Origin: Treponema sp.
Lineage (GTDB): Bacteria > Spirochaetota > Spirochaetia > Treponematales > Breznakiellaceae
Assembly: GCA_009780595.1 (NCBI GenBank)
Contig: WQZT01000106.1
Location: 1 to 5,875, forward strand
Direction of reading: 5' to 3'
Length of the DNA: 5,875 nucleotides
Below, piece after piece: positions 1 through 5,774 of this stretch. The notes under the pieces were generated by a model. That model had not been told where the DNA came from and made no database searches. It saw only the letters and a program-made list of their open reading frames with translations. The position numbers and the translations under genes were made by a program. The first letter of the stretch is position 1, and each line of letters starts with the position of its first letter.

Positions 1-1178
1 AGCCACATCGACACGGCGGCAACCACCATCACATACCGCGCATCGCCCGCCGCGCGCAGAGCGTTGGGCAGGACAAAGCTGAACGACCAACCGATAATCA
101 TCGTTACCGAATGAACTCGCAAAAAAAGATTCGCTGACGTTTGCGAGGTTTCGCTTAAATTAAAAAAACCTGTCAGGAAATTAGTAAGCAAGAGCGTCGT
201 GCCGCTGATAATAAAAACAACGAGCCAGGCAATTCTCATTATTTTTACCGTGTCTGATTTTGCGGCGGCAATATCTCCCGCGCCGATATTCTGCCCCACA
301 ACAGTAAGCAACGCAAACCCAAAAGCGTTTCCCGCCATAAACGAAACGGAGCTAATCATACTCGCTATAGCGTTGGCGGCGATCATTCCGAAGTAGGGAA
401 ATATGCGCTGGGTAAGCAATCTTCCAACCATAAACATCGAATGCTCAAGCCCTGTGGGAACACCGATGTTCAGGATTTGCCGCAGTACCGAAGGAACGAG
501 TTTTATTTTCAGGGTGCCGGAAAGTGAAACCGGATAACGTGAACTTGATAGCAGGATTGTAACGATTGCTGCCGCCGATACAGTCCGGCTTACAAGCGAG
601 GACAACGCAACTCCTGTAACGCCCATAGTAAAGACGTGCATAAACAAGAGATTTAATGCAACGTGCAGAACGTTCATTAGAAAAGAAACACGCATCGGGA
701 TTTGACTGTTTCCCATCGAACGGAACAGCGCGGCGAATACGCTGTACAACGCCAGCACGGGATACGAAAGAGCCGAGAAAAAAAAGAACGTCATCGCGGC
801 GGACATTACGTCGCTTTCAAGGTTGCCGTAAATCGTGCGGATCACCGGCTCGCGAAAAAGCAGCGCAATAGCGGCGATGGCGGCAGAATCAATCACAACG
901 ATGTAGATCAACTGTTTTGCGGCAAGACTTGCGTTGTCGTATTTTCCTCTGCCGATGTATTGGCTGACAACAACCGCCCCGCCAGTGGAAAGCGCGGCAA
1001 ACGCGATGATAAAAAGATTGTTGATGTTGTCGATTATATTCACGCCGGATATGGCAAATTCCCCGATGGGGCTGACCATCATAGTTGCAACAAGCCCCAT
1101 CAGCATCACCAGAAATTGCTCGATTACCAGCGGCCAGATGAGGTTAAATAGCGCACGGTTACTCCAACGCTGCTTCAT
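1..1178 (-). CDS. MATE-family efflux transporter, 3' end cut by window edge
   Basis: Inner-membrane antiporter of the MATE family (NorM/MepA/DinF type), which in known members exports cationic drugs or metabolites in exchange for Na+ or H+. Translating the minus strand from ATG 1178 gives 392 open residues without a stop before the left edge. The family usually has about 450 residues, so roughly 60 are missing. The protein is strongly hydrophobic and shows the expected two-fold internal symmetry: VVSQYIGRG (70-78) pairs with VVGQNIGAG (293-301), and ALFRSMGNSQIPM (150-162) pairs with NALRAAGDARYVM (372-384). The latter is the family's 'ALRGAGD' motif. ATG 1178 is the first start after an in-frame TAA at 1205-1203. 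Its own ribosome site is weak, and an 18-codon ORF with a strong Shine-Dalgarno sits just upstream. Codons 131-134 are four Phe read through T8 (778-785); the frame is intact there. The substrate cannot be inferred. Family assignment is firm. Confidence 0.93.
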   Translation of the reverse strand, partial: MKQRWSNRALFNLIWPLVIEQFLVMLMGLVATMMVSPIGEFAISGVNIIDNINNLFIIAFAALSTGGAVVVSQYIGRGKYDNASLAAKQLIYIVVIDSAAIAAIALLFREPVIRTIYGNLESDVMSAAMTFFFFSALSYPVLALYSVFAALFRSMGNSQIPMRVSFLMNVLHVALNLLFMHVFTMGVTGVALSSLVSRTVSAAAIVTILLSSSRYPVSLSGTLKIKLVPSVLRQILNIGVPTGLEHSMFMVGRLLTQRIFPYFGMIAANAIASMISSVSFMAGNAFGFALLTVVGQNIGAGDIAAAKSDTVKIMRIAWLVVFIISGTTLLLTNFLTGFFNLSETSQTSANLFLRVHSVTMIIGWSFSFVLPNALRAAGDARYVMVVAAVSMW

Positions 1179-1191
1179 GGTACATTCTTCG

Positions 1192-1248
1192 CTACAGTCT
1201 GGTTAATTTTTTTAATTCGTCGAATTTCTTGTGCGCCACGCCATTCAT
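1192..1248 (-). CDS. Possible 18-codon leader ORF upstream of the MATE gene
   Basis: A short reading frame encoding MNGVAHKKFDELKKLTRL, starting at ATG 1248 and ending at TAG 1194-1192. An AAGGAG at 1261-1256 lies 7 nt upstream of the ATG, a textbook Shine-Dalgarno and spacing, whereas the MATE start at 1178 has none. The TAG is 13 nt from the MATE ATG, close enough for translational coupling or reinitiation. I do not recognise the peptide; it is charged (K/D/E/H rich) and not membrane-like. It is in a different frame from the MATE gene. A single indel in its A7 run (1207-1213) would not fuse it in frame, because the MATE frame has a TAA at 1205-1203. It may be a regulatory leader peptide or simply a fortuitous frame under a good ribosome site. 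Confidence 0.4.
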   Translation of the reverse strand: MNGVAHKKFDELKKLTRL

Positions 1249-1360
1249 ATAATTGCTCCTTGTTAGTTTGATTACAGTTATAAATTGAAGCTATACAATC
1301 GAGGATACATTTACAAATAATATCTTAGAAAATCCTTCGGTGCAAGTGATACAAGCAAAT

Positions 1361-1390
1361 AAAAAACCCCGCCCTTCACAGAGCGGGGTT
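1361..1390 (-). terminator. Rho-independent terminator of the Ig-domain lipoprotein gene
   Basis: On the minus strand AACCCCGC (from 1390) and GCGGGGTT form a perfect 8-bp GC-rich stem with a 10-nt loop, followed directly by a U run (plus-strand A run 1361-1366). It lies about 40 nt after the lipoprotein stop at 1431. The T tract is on the minus side only, so it acts on the minus-strand gene and insulates the downstream MATE gene, which therefore needs its own promoter within 1249-1360. Confidence 0.88.
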
Positions 1391-1401
1391 GCCGATTCTC
1401 G

Positions 1402-1423
1402 GCGAGCGGTTTACACCGCTAGC
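1402..1423 (-). other. Second 3' hairpin after the lipoprotein stop
   Basis: AGCGGT (1405-1410), loop TTAC, ACCGCT (1415-1420) form a 6-bp perfect stem, extended by a GC/GC pair across one mismatch (1402-1403 with 1422-1423). It begins 8 nt after the lipoprotein stop and has no T tract of its own. Placed just ahead of the real terminator, it may stabilise the mRNA 3' end or back up termination. Confidence 0.45.
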
Positions 1424-1430
1424 TGTTCAT

Positions 1431-3281
1431 TTATCTTGTACCACTTTTGTTAGGCAACGTATGTCCGCCTATGGCCATCTCAGTGAAGTTACTAAACGGT
1501 ATAGGAGTGTTGGTTGCTTTAAGCGCTTGGCTGTCCAACCAGTAATAATGCGTAAGTGGACTACTATTGCCACCGTAGTTAAAAAATGACAGAGAAAGAT
1601 CGTAAGTACCTGCGGGAGCTTCGTAGAAACGGAGAACAGCTTGATTGTTTCTTATTTCTACACTAGCATAATCTTCAGGGACGCCCTGACCCCCTGTGGT
1701 AATTAGGTTCATCGACATCCCTTTGCCGTTATGACTATTAAGTCCTGTAATGGTTAAGGTTATTGTTGGAACTTCTAAAGGAATGCTAGACAATGCTAGC
1801 GTATGGTTTTTAGTAAGAGTGATTCCAGCTGCAGCATGCTTATCTCCCGTCTCAACCTCTAGTCTAATACTGTACTCCCCCGGGGCAGCGTGGTAGAATG
1901 AGAAAACTGCTTGACCACTTACTACTTGTCCGCCAGATTCGTCTACACCCATTCCTGACCGTAGTAATCCTATCCGCACAAGTTCACCGTTATAAGCACT
2001 CATCCCAGAAACCGTTAACTTTATGGATGGTTCTCTATCTTTGAACTGATTAAACTGTATCGGGTTAGTTGCACCGACATTCATTCCCTCTAAAATATAC
2101 TGCTCTCCACTACGAAACATTAGTACAACATCGCACCTTCCTGTTGGTGTACCACTTATGGAAAATACTGCGGAATTGCCTGTTATATCAACATCATCCC
2201 AGCCAATCTCCCTTTTAGTAGTAGGATTCAACAAAGACAATCCCCCTTCGCCGCCTTTAAACTTGTCTGGTATTCCCGTAACGGTTATTTGTATGGACGG
2301 CATTGTTGTGAACGAGCCAAACACTATTGTGTTGTTTCCATCTGTTATCACTTGCGAAGGTATGTGGCGCACTTCACTATTGCCTCTGAAATACTTCAAG
2401 ACAACGCGATATGTTCCGGATGTTTCAAATGCTTCTTCGTAATTAAACATGCTAGCGGTTACAGAATTAGGTGCTTTTTCTCCTACTGATCCTCTTCCCC
2501 TTGCTACCATATCATTCCCTTGCCACAGCTCTATTGTAATCCTTTCAGCATCTCCAGGCACATCATTAATAGTTAGCGTTATGGGTTGAGGCGGTTGAGC
2601 CACAGTAATAGTTGAGTCACCATATACCGCAGAAAAGTCTTTCGCCGTTGCCCTGATAACAATTGTATCACCCGGGTCTGCATCCATGTCTACAGTAAGC
2701 ACTCCGGTGGTCGGGTCGATAGTACCTTTACCAGAAACTTTGCTCCATACAACCTCCTTCGGTGCAAACTCAGGACCAACCGCAGCGGTGAATGTAAACT
2801 TTCCCCCAGCCGCTATTTCTTTATTTTGCGGGCTTACAATAACAGTTGCCGGATTCACCGCAGCAGCGACTGTAATTTCTATATCGTCGAATACTGTCGG
2901 GTAATCTTTCGCCGTTGCCCTAACTTTTATTACTGTCCCCTCCGTTGCATTCGCCACAAGTAACCCGCCGATACAAGTAATATCGTGTGGTTGTGCAGGA
3001 CTGATAATGCTCCATGTAAGTGCTTTCGGAGCGCCTTCCGGTTCCACTTTTGCAGAGAGCTGTATATCACCTCCCTTTGGAAGCCCCGTCAGTGGCAGAT
3101 TAGCAGGCTGGTCGATCTTAACTCCGGTCGGCTCTTTCGCCAGATTTAGAGGACTGGCGTCGCCTTCGCACGCGGCAAAACCGAGCATCACGGCAAGTGC
3201 AGTAATTACCGCAAACTTCAAGCTTGCAGTGCCGAGTTTTACTTTCGTAAAACTTTTTAAGATTGGGACTGTGTTTTTCAT
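1431..3281 (-). CDS. Large surface lipoprotein: two Ig-like (BIG_2-type) domains plus four beta-rich repeats
   Basis: Predicted 616-residue exported lipoprotein. Residues 1-37 are a signal peptide (basic start, then a hydrophobic stretch AVITALAVMLGFAA) ending in the lipobox FAAC. Cys38 is the probable lipidated residue, and Phe at -3 is tolerated in spirochaetes. Residues 52-138 and 143-227 are two bacterial Ig-like domains with an 89-residue period, sharing RATAKD(Y/F)..V(F/Y).D..ITV, a core Trp (W90, W179) and, in the second, the TGVLTV strand typical of BIG_2. Residues 234-602 hold four repeats of 87-96 residues beginning with ITLTI/IQITV/IKLTV/ITLTI, then about 14 residues to the C-terminus. 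ATG 3281 is chosen because AGGAG (3294-3290) lies 8 nt upstream. A TTG 16 codons earlier (3329) is also in frame but lacks this support and would lengthen the signal peptide. The gene stands alone, with a terminator at 1361-1390. Role unknown; Ig-like domains suggest an envelope or adhesive function, which is inference. Confidence 0.85.
   Translation of the reverse strand: MKNTVPILKSFTKVKLGTASLKFAVITALAVMLGFAACEGDASPLNLAKEPTGVKIDQPANLPLTGLPKGGDIQLSAKVEPEGAPKALTWSIISPAQPHDITCIGGLLVANATEGTVIKVRATAKDYPTVFDDIEITVAAAVNPATVIVSPQNKEIAAGGKFTFTAAVGPEFAPKEVVWSKVSGKGTIDPTTGVLTVDMDADPGDTIVIRATAKDFSAVYGDSTITVAQPPQPITLTINDVPGDAERITIELWQGNDMVARGRGSVGEKAPNSVTASMFNYEEAFETSGTYRVVLKYFRGNSEVRHIPSQVITDGNNTIVFGSFTTMPSIQITVTGIPDKFKGGEGGLSLLNPTTKREIGWDDVDITGNSAVFSISGTPTGRCDVVLMFRSGEQYILEGMNVGATNPIQFNQFKDREPSIKLTVSGMSAYNGELVRIGLLRSGMGVDESGGQVVSGQAVFSFYHAAPGEYSIRLEVETGDKHAAAGITLTKNHTLALSSIPLEVPTITLTITGLNSHNGKGMSMNLITTGGQGVPEDYASVEIRNNQAVLRFYEAPAGTYDLSLSFFNYGGNSSPLTHYYWLDSQALKATNTPIPFSNFTEMAIGGHTLPNKSGTR
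1476..2582 (-). repeat. Four-fold repeat of a ~90-residue beta-rich unit in the lipoprotein
   Basis: Approximate units: A codons 234-329 (2582-2295), B 330-419 (2294-2025), C 420-506 (2024-1764), D 507-602 (1763-1476). Each opens with a strand I.(L/I)T(I/V)..(V/I/M/L), and three of the four read (T/S)G in the middle. A strand follows with small and aliphatic residues (ITIELW, GLSLL, RIGLL, SMNLI). Then comes a hydrophobic strand such as AVFS or AVLRFY and a turn with G.YxxxL (GTYRVVL, GRCDVVL, GEYSIRL, GTYDLSL). A closing strand leads into a short linker (F.SFTTMPS, FNQFKDREPS, LSSIPLEVPT, FSNFTEM). The pattern is seen by eye and the boundaries are approximate. I cannot name the domain. Confidence 0.65.
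2601..3128 (-). repeat. Tandem pair of Ig-like domains within the lipoprotein
   Basis: Two consecutive domains (codons 52-138 and 143-227) align with an exact 89-residue period. DNA similarity survives: the 17-mer TCTTTCGCCGTTGCCCT occurs at 2638-2654 and 2905-2921, exactly 267 bp apart, which is 89 codons. This points to a duplication that is fairly recent or kept similar by recombination. Confidence 0.75.
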
Positions 3282-3336
3282 AGAAAACACTCCTTTTGTG
3301 ATCCCGCCTTTTTCTGCAAGTACGGGCAATCACAGA

Positions 3337-3351
3337 TGGGTTAATAACCCA
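3337..3351. promoter_or_regulatory. 15-bp palindrome, candidate operator of the Ig-domain lipoprotein gene
   Basis: TGGGTTAATAACCCA is a perfect inverted repeat with 7-bp arms around a central A, centred 63 bp upstream of the lipoprotein ATG (3281). On the minus strand it overlaps a possible -10 hexamer TATTAA (3346-3341), itself 16 nt downstream of a weak -35 TTGCGG (3368-3363). A dyad covering the -10 is a typical position for a repressor site. The promoter match is poor (3/6 and 4/6), so the palindrome is certain but its function is inferred. Confidence 0.45.
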
Positions 3352-3357
3352 AGATTA

Positions 3358-3376
3358 CCCGCCCGCAAGGGCAGGG
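3358..3376 (-). other. GNRA-loop hairpin upstream of the lipoprotein gene
   Basis: GCCC (3361-3364), GCAA, GGGC (3369-3372) form a perfect 4-bp stem, extended by CCC (3358-3360) with GGG (3374-3376) across a bulged A at 3373. On the plus strand the loop is GCAA, a stable GNRA tetraloop; on the minus strand it is TTGC. There is no adjoining T run, so it is not a terminator. It partly overlaps the weak -35 proposed for the lipoprotein gene and may be only coincidental. Confidence 0.3.
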
Positions 3377-3536
3377 ATACAAAAAAGCGCGGCGCAAAAC
3401 CAAGGTTCCCAGAGCAGAAAGCTCACAGCTTGGCTTGAATCGTGCCTGCGTACCCACAAAAAGAGAGAAAATTGGAAAAAAATGAAAATTTATGCTAAAA
3501 AGTGCTATGCAACGAAGGTCGTAAGTGTTACAATAT

Positions 3537-3566
3537 GTGCGGTGCGGTGCGGTGCGGTGCGGTGCG
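3537..3566. repeat. Pentanucleotide microsatellite (GGTGC), about six periods
   Basis: Five perfect GGTGC copies at 3541-3565, flanked by a matching partial copy (GTGC, 3537-3540) and one further matching G (3566), so 30 bp keep period five without error. It is a very GC-rich island inside an AT-rich intergenic region. It lies 172 bp upstream of the Trp-rich lipoprotein start and about 255 bp upstream of the other lipoprotein's start. Tracts of this kind can change copy number by slipped-strand mispairing. Confidence 0.93.
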
Positions 3567-3648
3567 CCGTGGCGCCCACTATGATCTGACGGTAACTTTT
3601 GAACATTTTTGTAGTGTACCTAATAAAAAAAAGTATGTCAAGCAATAT

Positions 3649-3677
3649 TTGCAACATTTTGTTACTAAAAATATAAG
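3649..3677 (+). promoter_or_regulatory. Sigma-70-type promoter for the Trp-rich lipoprotein gene
   Basis: TTGCAA (3649-3654, 4/6 match to TTGACA) and TATAAG (3672-3677, 5/6 match to TATAAT) are separated by exactly 17 bp. Transcription would start near 3684, leaving a leader of about 55 nt before the ATG at 3739. This is the best promoter-like pair in the intergenic region. Confidence 0.55.
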
Positions 3678-3738
3678 CCTCACTATGACAAGCATCATAA
3701 TAATCAAGCAGATTGTACCTTAGCGCCATATATACAGC

Positions 3739-4545
3739 ATGAAAACTATACTATCGAAGGGAATTGCCCCGCTTGCCGTTGCGGCATTGCTCGCGCTGCT
3801 GGCGAGTTGCGAACACGCCGCCGCCCGTGTGAGTTATCAGCCGGTTTTGCCGGAATTGCCCGAACACTGGCGCGGGATTCTCGGCGAGCCGCACTGGCGG
3901 CTTCAGTGGATAGGTTCAGGCGGTGTGTGGCACCAGCGGGAAACTGCCCCCGGCAGCGCCCTGCCTGAGATTGCGCTTATGGCGGAGTGGGCAACGCCTG
4001 TGCTGGCGTGGCCTTTCTGGCCGGAGCGGGGGATTCCGCCGGGAATGATGCGCCCCAGCGGGGCATTGTTTCCCTGGGACGTGCGCGGCGGGGATTTGCA
4101 CATTAGCTGGGAAGGCGGCGTTCCGGCGTTTTTCTGGAAGAGTTTTGCACAGGCGGAACGTTCCGCTCAACCTTCCACGGCGGCGGCAAAACGTCTCCCG
4201 TGGAACTTCGACTGGCCGCGCTTTCGGGAACTCCTTGCAAGTGAAAATATTCCCCGCGCCGTCCGCGACGATCCGTGGCTCGCCGATTGGGCGTTCATCG
4301 CTGCGCGGACGCTGCAATCCGGCTTTGACCGCCGCCGCATCACTTCGCGCACGTTCACCGAACTCGCCATTCCCGGTGCAGATGGCCGCTGGATTGGCAG
4401 TTCGCCTTTCGCCGCACCCATCGATGCCCAAACTGACGGAACACTCGTCATTGGCGTCAGCGCAACGGCTGACACGTGGATTTCTTCCAGCGGCGTTCTT
4501 GGCGCGTCAACTTCCGGCTGGGTTCAAGCGGCGACTAAAAAATAA
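3739..4545 (+). CDS. Unrecognised tryptophan-rich lipoprotein, 268 residues
   Basis: I do not recognise this family. Residues 1-23 form a lipoprotein signal peptide (K2, K7, then a run of Ala and Leu) ending in the lipobox LASC; Cys24 is the only cysteine I find. The mature part is exceptionally rich in Trp: I count 17 in 268 residues (44, 53, 57, 64, 84, 91, 94, 113, 124, 133, 155, 159, 180, 184, 218, 247, 261), plus many Pro and Arg. A short internal echo occurs near the N-terminus (EHWRGILGEPHWRLQW). No catalytic motif or transmembrane segment follows the signal. The start is fixed by an in-frame TAG at 3721; no Shine-Dalgarno precedes the ATG. A promoter lies at 3649-3677. The gene is visibly richer in GC than the other lipoprotein gene (hand-counted samples 39/60 at 4321-4380 versus 27/60 at 1801-1860). 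Its stop overlaps the convergent hutI stop by 11 bp. It is probably a membrane-anchored periplasmic or surface protein; the Trp could contribute to binding aromatic or sugar ligands, but that is speculation. Confidence 0.8.
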   Translation: MKTILSKGIAPLAVAALLALLASCEHAAARVSYQPVLPELPEHWRGILGEPHWRLQWIGSGGVWHQRETAPGSALPEIALMAEWATPVLAWPFWPERGIPPGMMRPSGALFPWDVRGGDLHISWEGGVPAFFWKSFAQAERSAQPSTAAAKRLPWNFDWPRFRELLASENIPRAVRDDPWLADWAFIAARTLQSGFDRRRITSRTFTELAIPGADGRWIGSSPFAAPIDAQTDGTLVIGVSATADTWISSSGVLGASTSGWVQAATKK

Positions 4546-5761
4546 TCTTGCCGTTTTTAATTACCGAACGAACGAGGTTGCTGCCGTAGCGGTAAAAAAT
4601 ATAATCCAAATCGGGCGCATCCCAAATCACCGCGTCAGCCTGTTTGCCAACTTCGAGGCTGCCGATTTCTGCGCTTAAGTTTATAGCGGCAGCTCCGTTC
4701 AGCGTAACGGCGGTCAGCACTTCGGCGGGCGTTAGTTTGTATTTCAAGCACGCGAGGTACATCGGGAACTGTATGTTGAGATTGGGGCTTGAGCCGGGGT
4801 TAAAATCCGTGCAGACTGCCACCGCAACGCCAGTAGAAATCATCGCACGGGCGCGGGCGTAACTCTTATCAAGGCAAAACGAAGTCGCCGGAAGCAAACA
4901 CGCAATCACGTTATGCTCCGCCATCGCGCGAATGCCCGCATCGCTCGCCTGAATCAGATGTTCGGCGGAGATGCAGTGCGCGGCGGCAGCCATTTCCGCG
5001 CCGCCAATCGGATCGATTTCGTCAACGTGGGCTTTCGGCACAAGCCCGTGTTCAAGCGCCTTGCCCAAAATGTAGCGGGATTCTTCCGGTGTAAAAACCG
5101 CGCTTTCGCAGAAAATGTCGCAGAATTGCGCCAAGCCCTCTGCCTGCACTGCGGGGATCATTTCGTCGCACACGAGGTTGATGTAGGCTTTGCGGTCACT
5201 TTTATATTCAGGCGGGATGGCGTGTGCGCCCAAGAACGTGGGAACAACCTGCACTGCGCTGTGCTGCGCCAACCTTCGCGCCGCGCGTAACTGCTTCAGT
5301 TCGCCTTCAACGCTCAGACCGTAGCCGCTCTTGCATTCGGCGGTTGTCGTCCCGTGTGCCAGCATTGCATCCAGCAGCAGCATTCCCTTTTCAAAAAGCT
5401 CATCTTCGCTTGCGGCTCTGGTTTGCCGCACGGTGTCTAAAATGCCGCCGCCGGATTTCAGAATGTCAAGGTACGATTCCCCCGCAAGCTTTCGCGCCAT
5501 CTCTTTCTGCCGCCAACCGCCGAAAACCAGGTGCGTATGAGCGTCAACCAAGCCCGGCGTAACAAGCCGCCCGCCGCAATCAACAACGCGCTCCGCCTTC
5601 AGCTCCTTGCCAGCGGCGGAACCAACATACGCAATCCGACCAGCCTCAATCCCGATAGCGGCGTTTTCGATTAGTGTGATGTTCCCCTGCGCCGCGCCCT
5701 TTCGAGCACTATTTCCCGTTGGCGTTGCCAACAGCCCGATATTCTGTAACAACAATTCCAT
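4535..5761 (-). CDS. hutI: Imidazolonepropionase (histidine degradation)
   Basis: Cytoplasmic metal-dependent amidohydrolase (EC 3.5.2.7) that hydrolyses 4-imidazolone-5-propionate to N-formimino-L-glutamate, the third step of histidine catabolism. The 408 residues match the family's usual length of about 400-420. Visible motifs: TPGLVDAHTHLVFGG (68-82) with metal ligands H75 and H77; ECKSGYGL (142-149); FLGAHAIPPEYK (176-187); AHVDEIDPIGG (244-254) with ligand H245 and catalytic E248; AEH (266-268) with H268; CTDFNPGSSPN (317-327) with ligand D319. By offset to the Bacillus subtilis enzyme, the substrate-binding residues R84, Y97, Y147, H180, N321 and G323 are all present, so it should be active. 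ATG 5761 is the first start after an in-frame TAA (5767-5765) and has no Shine-Dalgarno. No hutH, hutU or formiminoglutamate gene lies inside the window. The 3' end overlaps the convergent lipoprotein stop, with no terminator visible between them. Confidence 0.97.
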   Translation of the reverse strand: MELLLQNIGLLATPTGNSARKGAAQGNITLIENAAIGIEAGRIAYVGSAAGKELKAERVVDCGGRLVTPGLVDAHTHLVFGGWRQKEMARKLAGESYLDILKSGGGILDTVRQTRAASEDELFEKGMLLLDAMLAHGTTTAECKSGYGLSVEGELKQLRAARRLAQHSAVQVVPTFLGAHAIPPEYKSDRKAYINLVCDEMIPAVQAEGLAQFCDIFCESAVFTPEESRYILGKALEHGLVPKAHVDEIDPIGGAEMAAAAHCISAEHLIQASDAGIRAMAEHNVIACLLPATSFCLDKSYARARAMISTGVAVAVCTDFNPGSSPNLNIQFPMYLACLKYKLTPAEVLTAVTLNGAAAINLSAEIGSLEVGKQADAVIWDAPDLDYIFYRYGSNLVRSVIKNGKIIF

Positions 5762-5768
5762 AGTTTAT

Positions 5769-5774
5769 AGTATA
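5769..5774 (-). promoter_or_regulatory. Candidate hutI -10 element, possibly giving a leaderless transcript
   Basis: On the minus strand TATACT (5774-5769, 5/6 match to TATAAT) ends 7 nt before the hutI ATG. A start site at the usual distance would fall on or within a base of the initiation codon, consistent with the lack of any Shine-Dalgarno. No convincing -35 hexamer is found 16-18 bp upstream, so the assignment is tentative. Confidence 0.35.

Larger units (their letters stand above)
3282..3738. other. Divergent intergenic region between the two lipoprotein genes
   Basis: This 457-bp stretch separates two genes transcribed away from each other. It contains a palindrome (3337-3351), a small hairpin with a GCAA loop (3358-3376), a nested inverted structure (3400-3433: CCAAG/CTTGG outside, GAGC/GCTC inside), a pentanucleotide microsatellite (3537-3566) and a good plus-strand promoter (3649-3677). 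From 3567 to 3738 it is markedly AT-rich. Two open frames cross it (3502-3723 plus, 3505-3729 minus), but neither looks coding: no ribosome site, low-complexity translation of the microsatellite, and no recognisable domain. Confidence 0.7.

Noticed and set aside
778..785. Suspected frameshift in the MATE gene at T8
   Set aside because: A first translation appeared to shift here, but recounting the run as eight bases keeps the frame open and continues into the conserved MATE motifs.
656..1206. Overlapping plus-strand open frames opposite the MATE gene
   Set aside because: They are antisense shadows of a well-supported MATE coding sequence and have no ribosome sites or recognisable domains.
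1249..1360. Promoter for the MATE gene
   Set aside because: One is expected here because a terminator precedes it, but the best pair (TTGTAA with TATAGC) has only 15-bp spacing, so I do not list a specific site.
3282..3329. N-terminal extension of the Ig-domain lipoprotein from a TTG at 3329
   Set aside because: The ATG at 3281 has AGGAG at 8-nt spacing and gives a normal lipoprotein signal; the extension adds 16 residues that break the signal layout.
3537..3566. CRISPR-like array
   Set aside because: The repeats are contiguous 5-mers without spacers.
3502..3729. Overlapping open frames on both strands across the microsatellite
   Set aside because: No Shine-Dalgarno, translation partly low-complexity repeat, no domain, and both overlap the promoter of the next gene.
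3903..4678. Open frames opposite or overlapping the Trp-rich lipoprotein (3916-4431 minus, 4145-4678 plus, 4167-4475 minus)
   Set aside because: GC-rich DNA has few stops. The chosen frame alone has a signal peptide, lipobox and upstream promoter; the others translate to Arg/Pro/Ala-rich chains without features.
4644..5562. Plus-strand open frames opposite hutI
   Set aside because: Antisense shadows of an unmistakable imidazolonepropionase.
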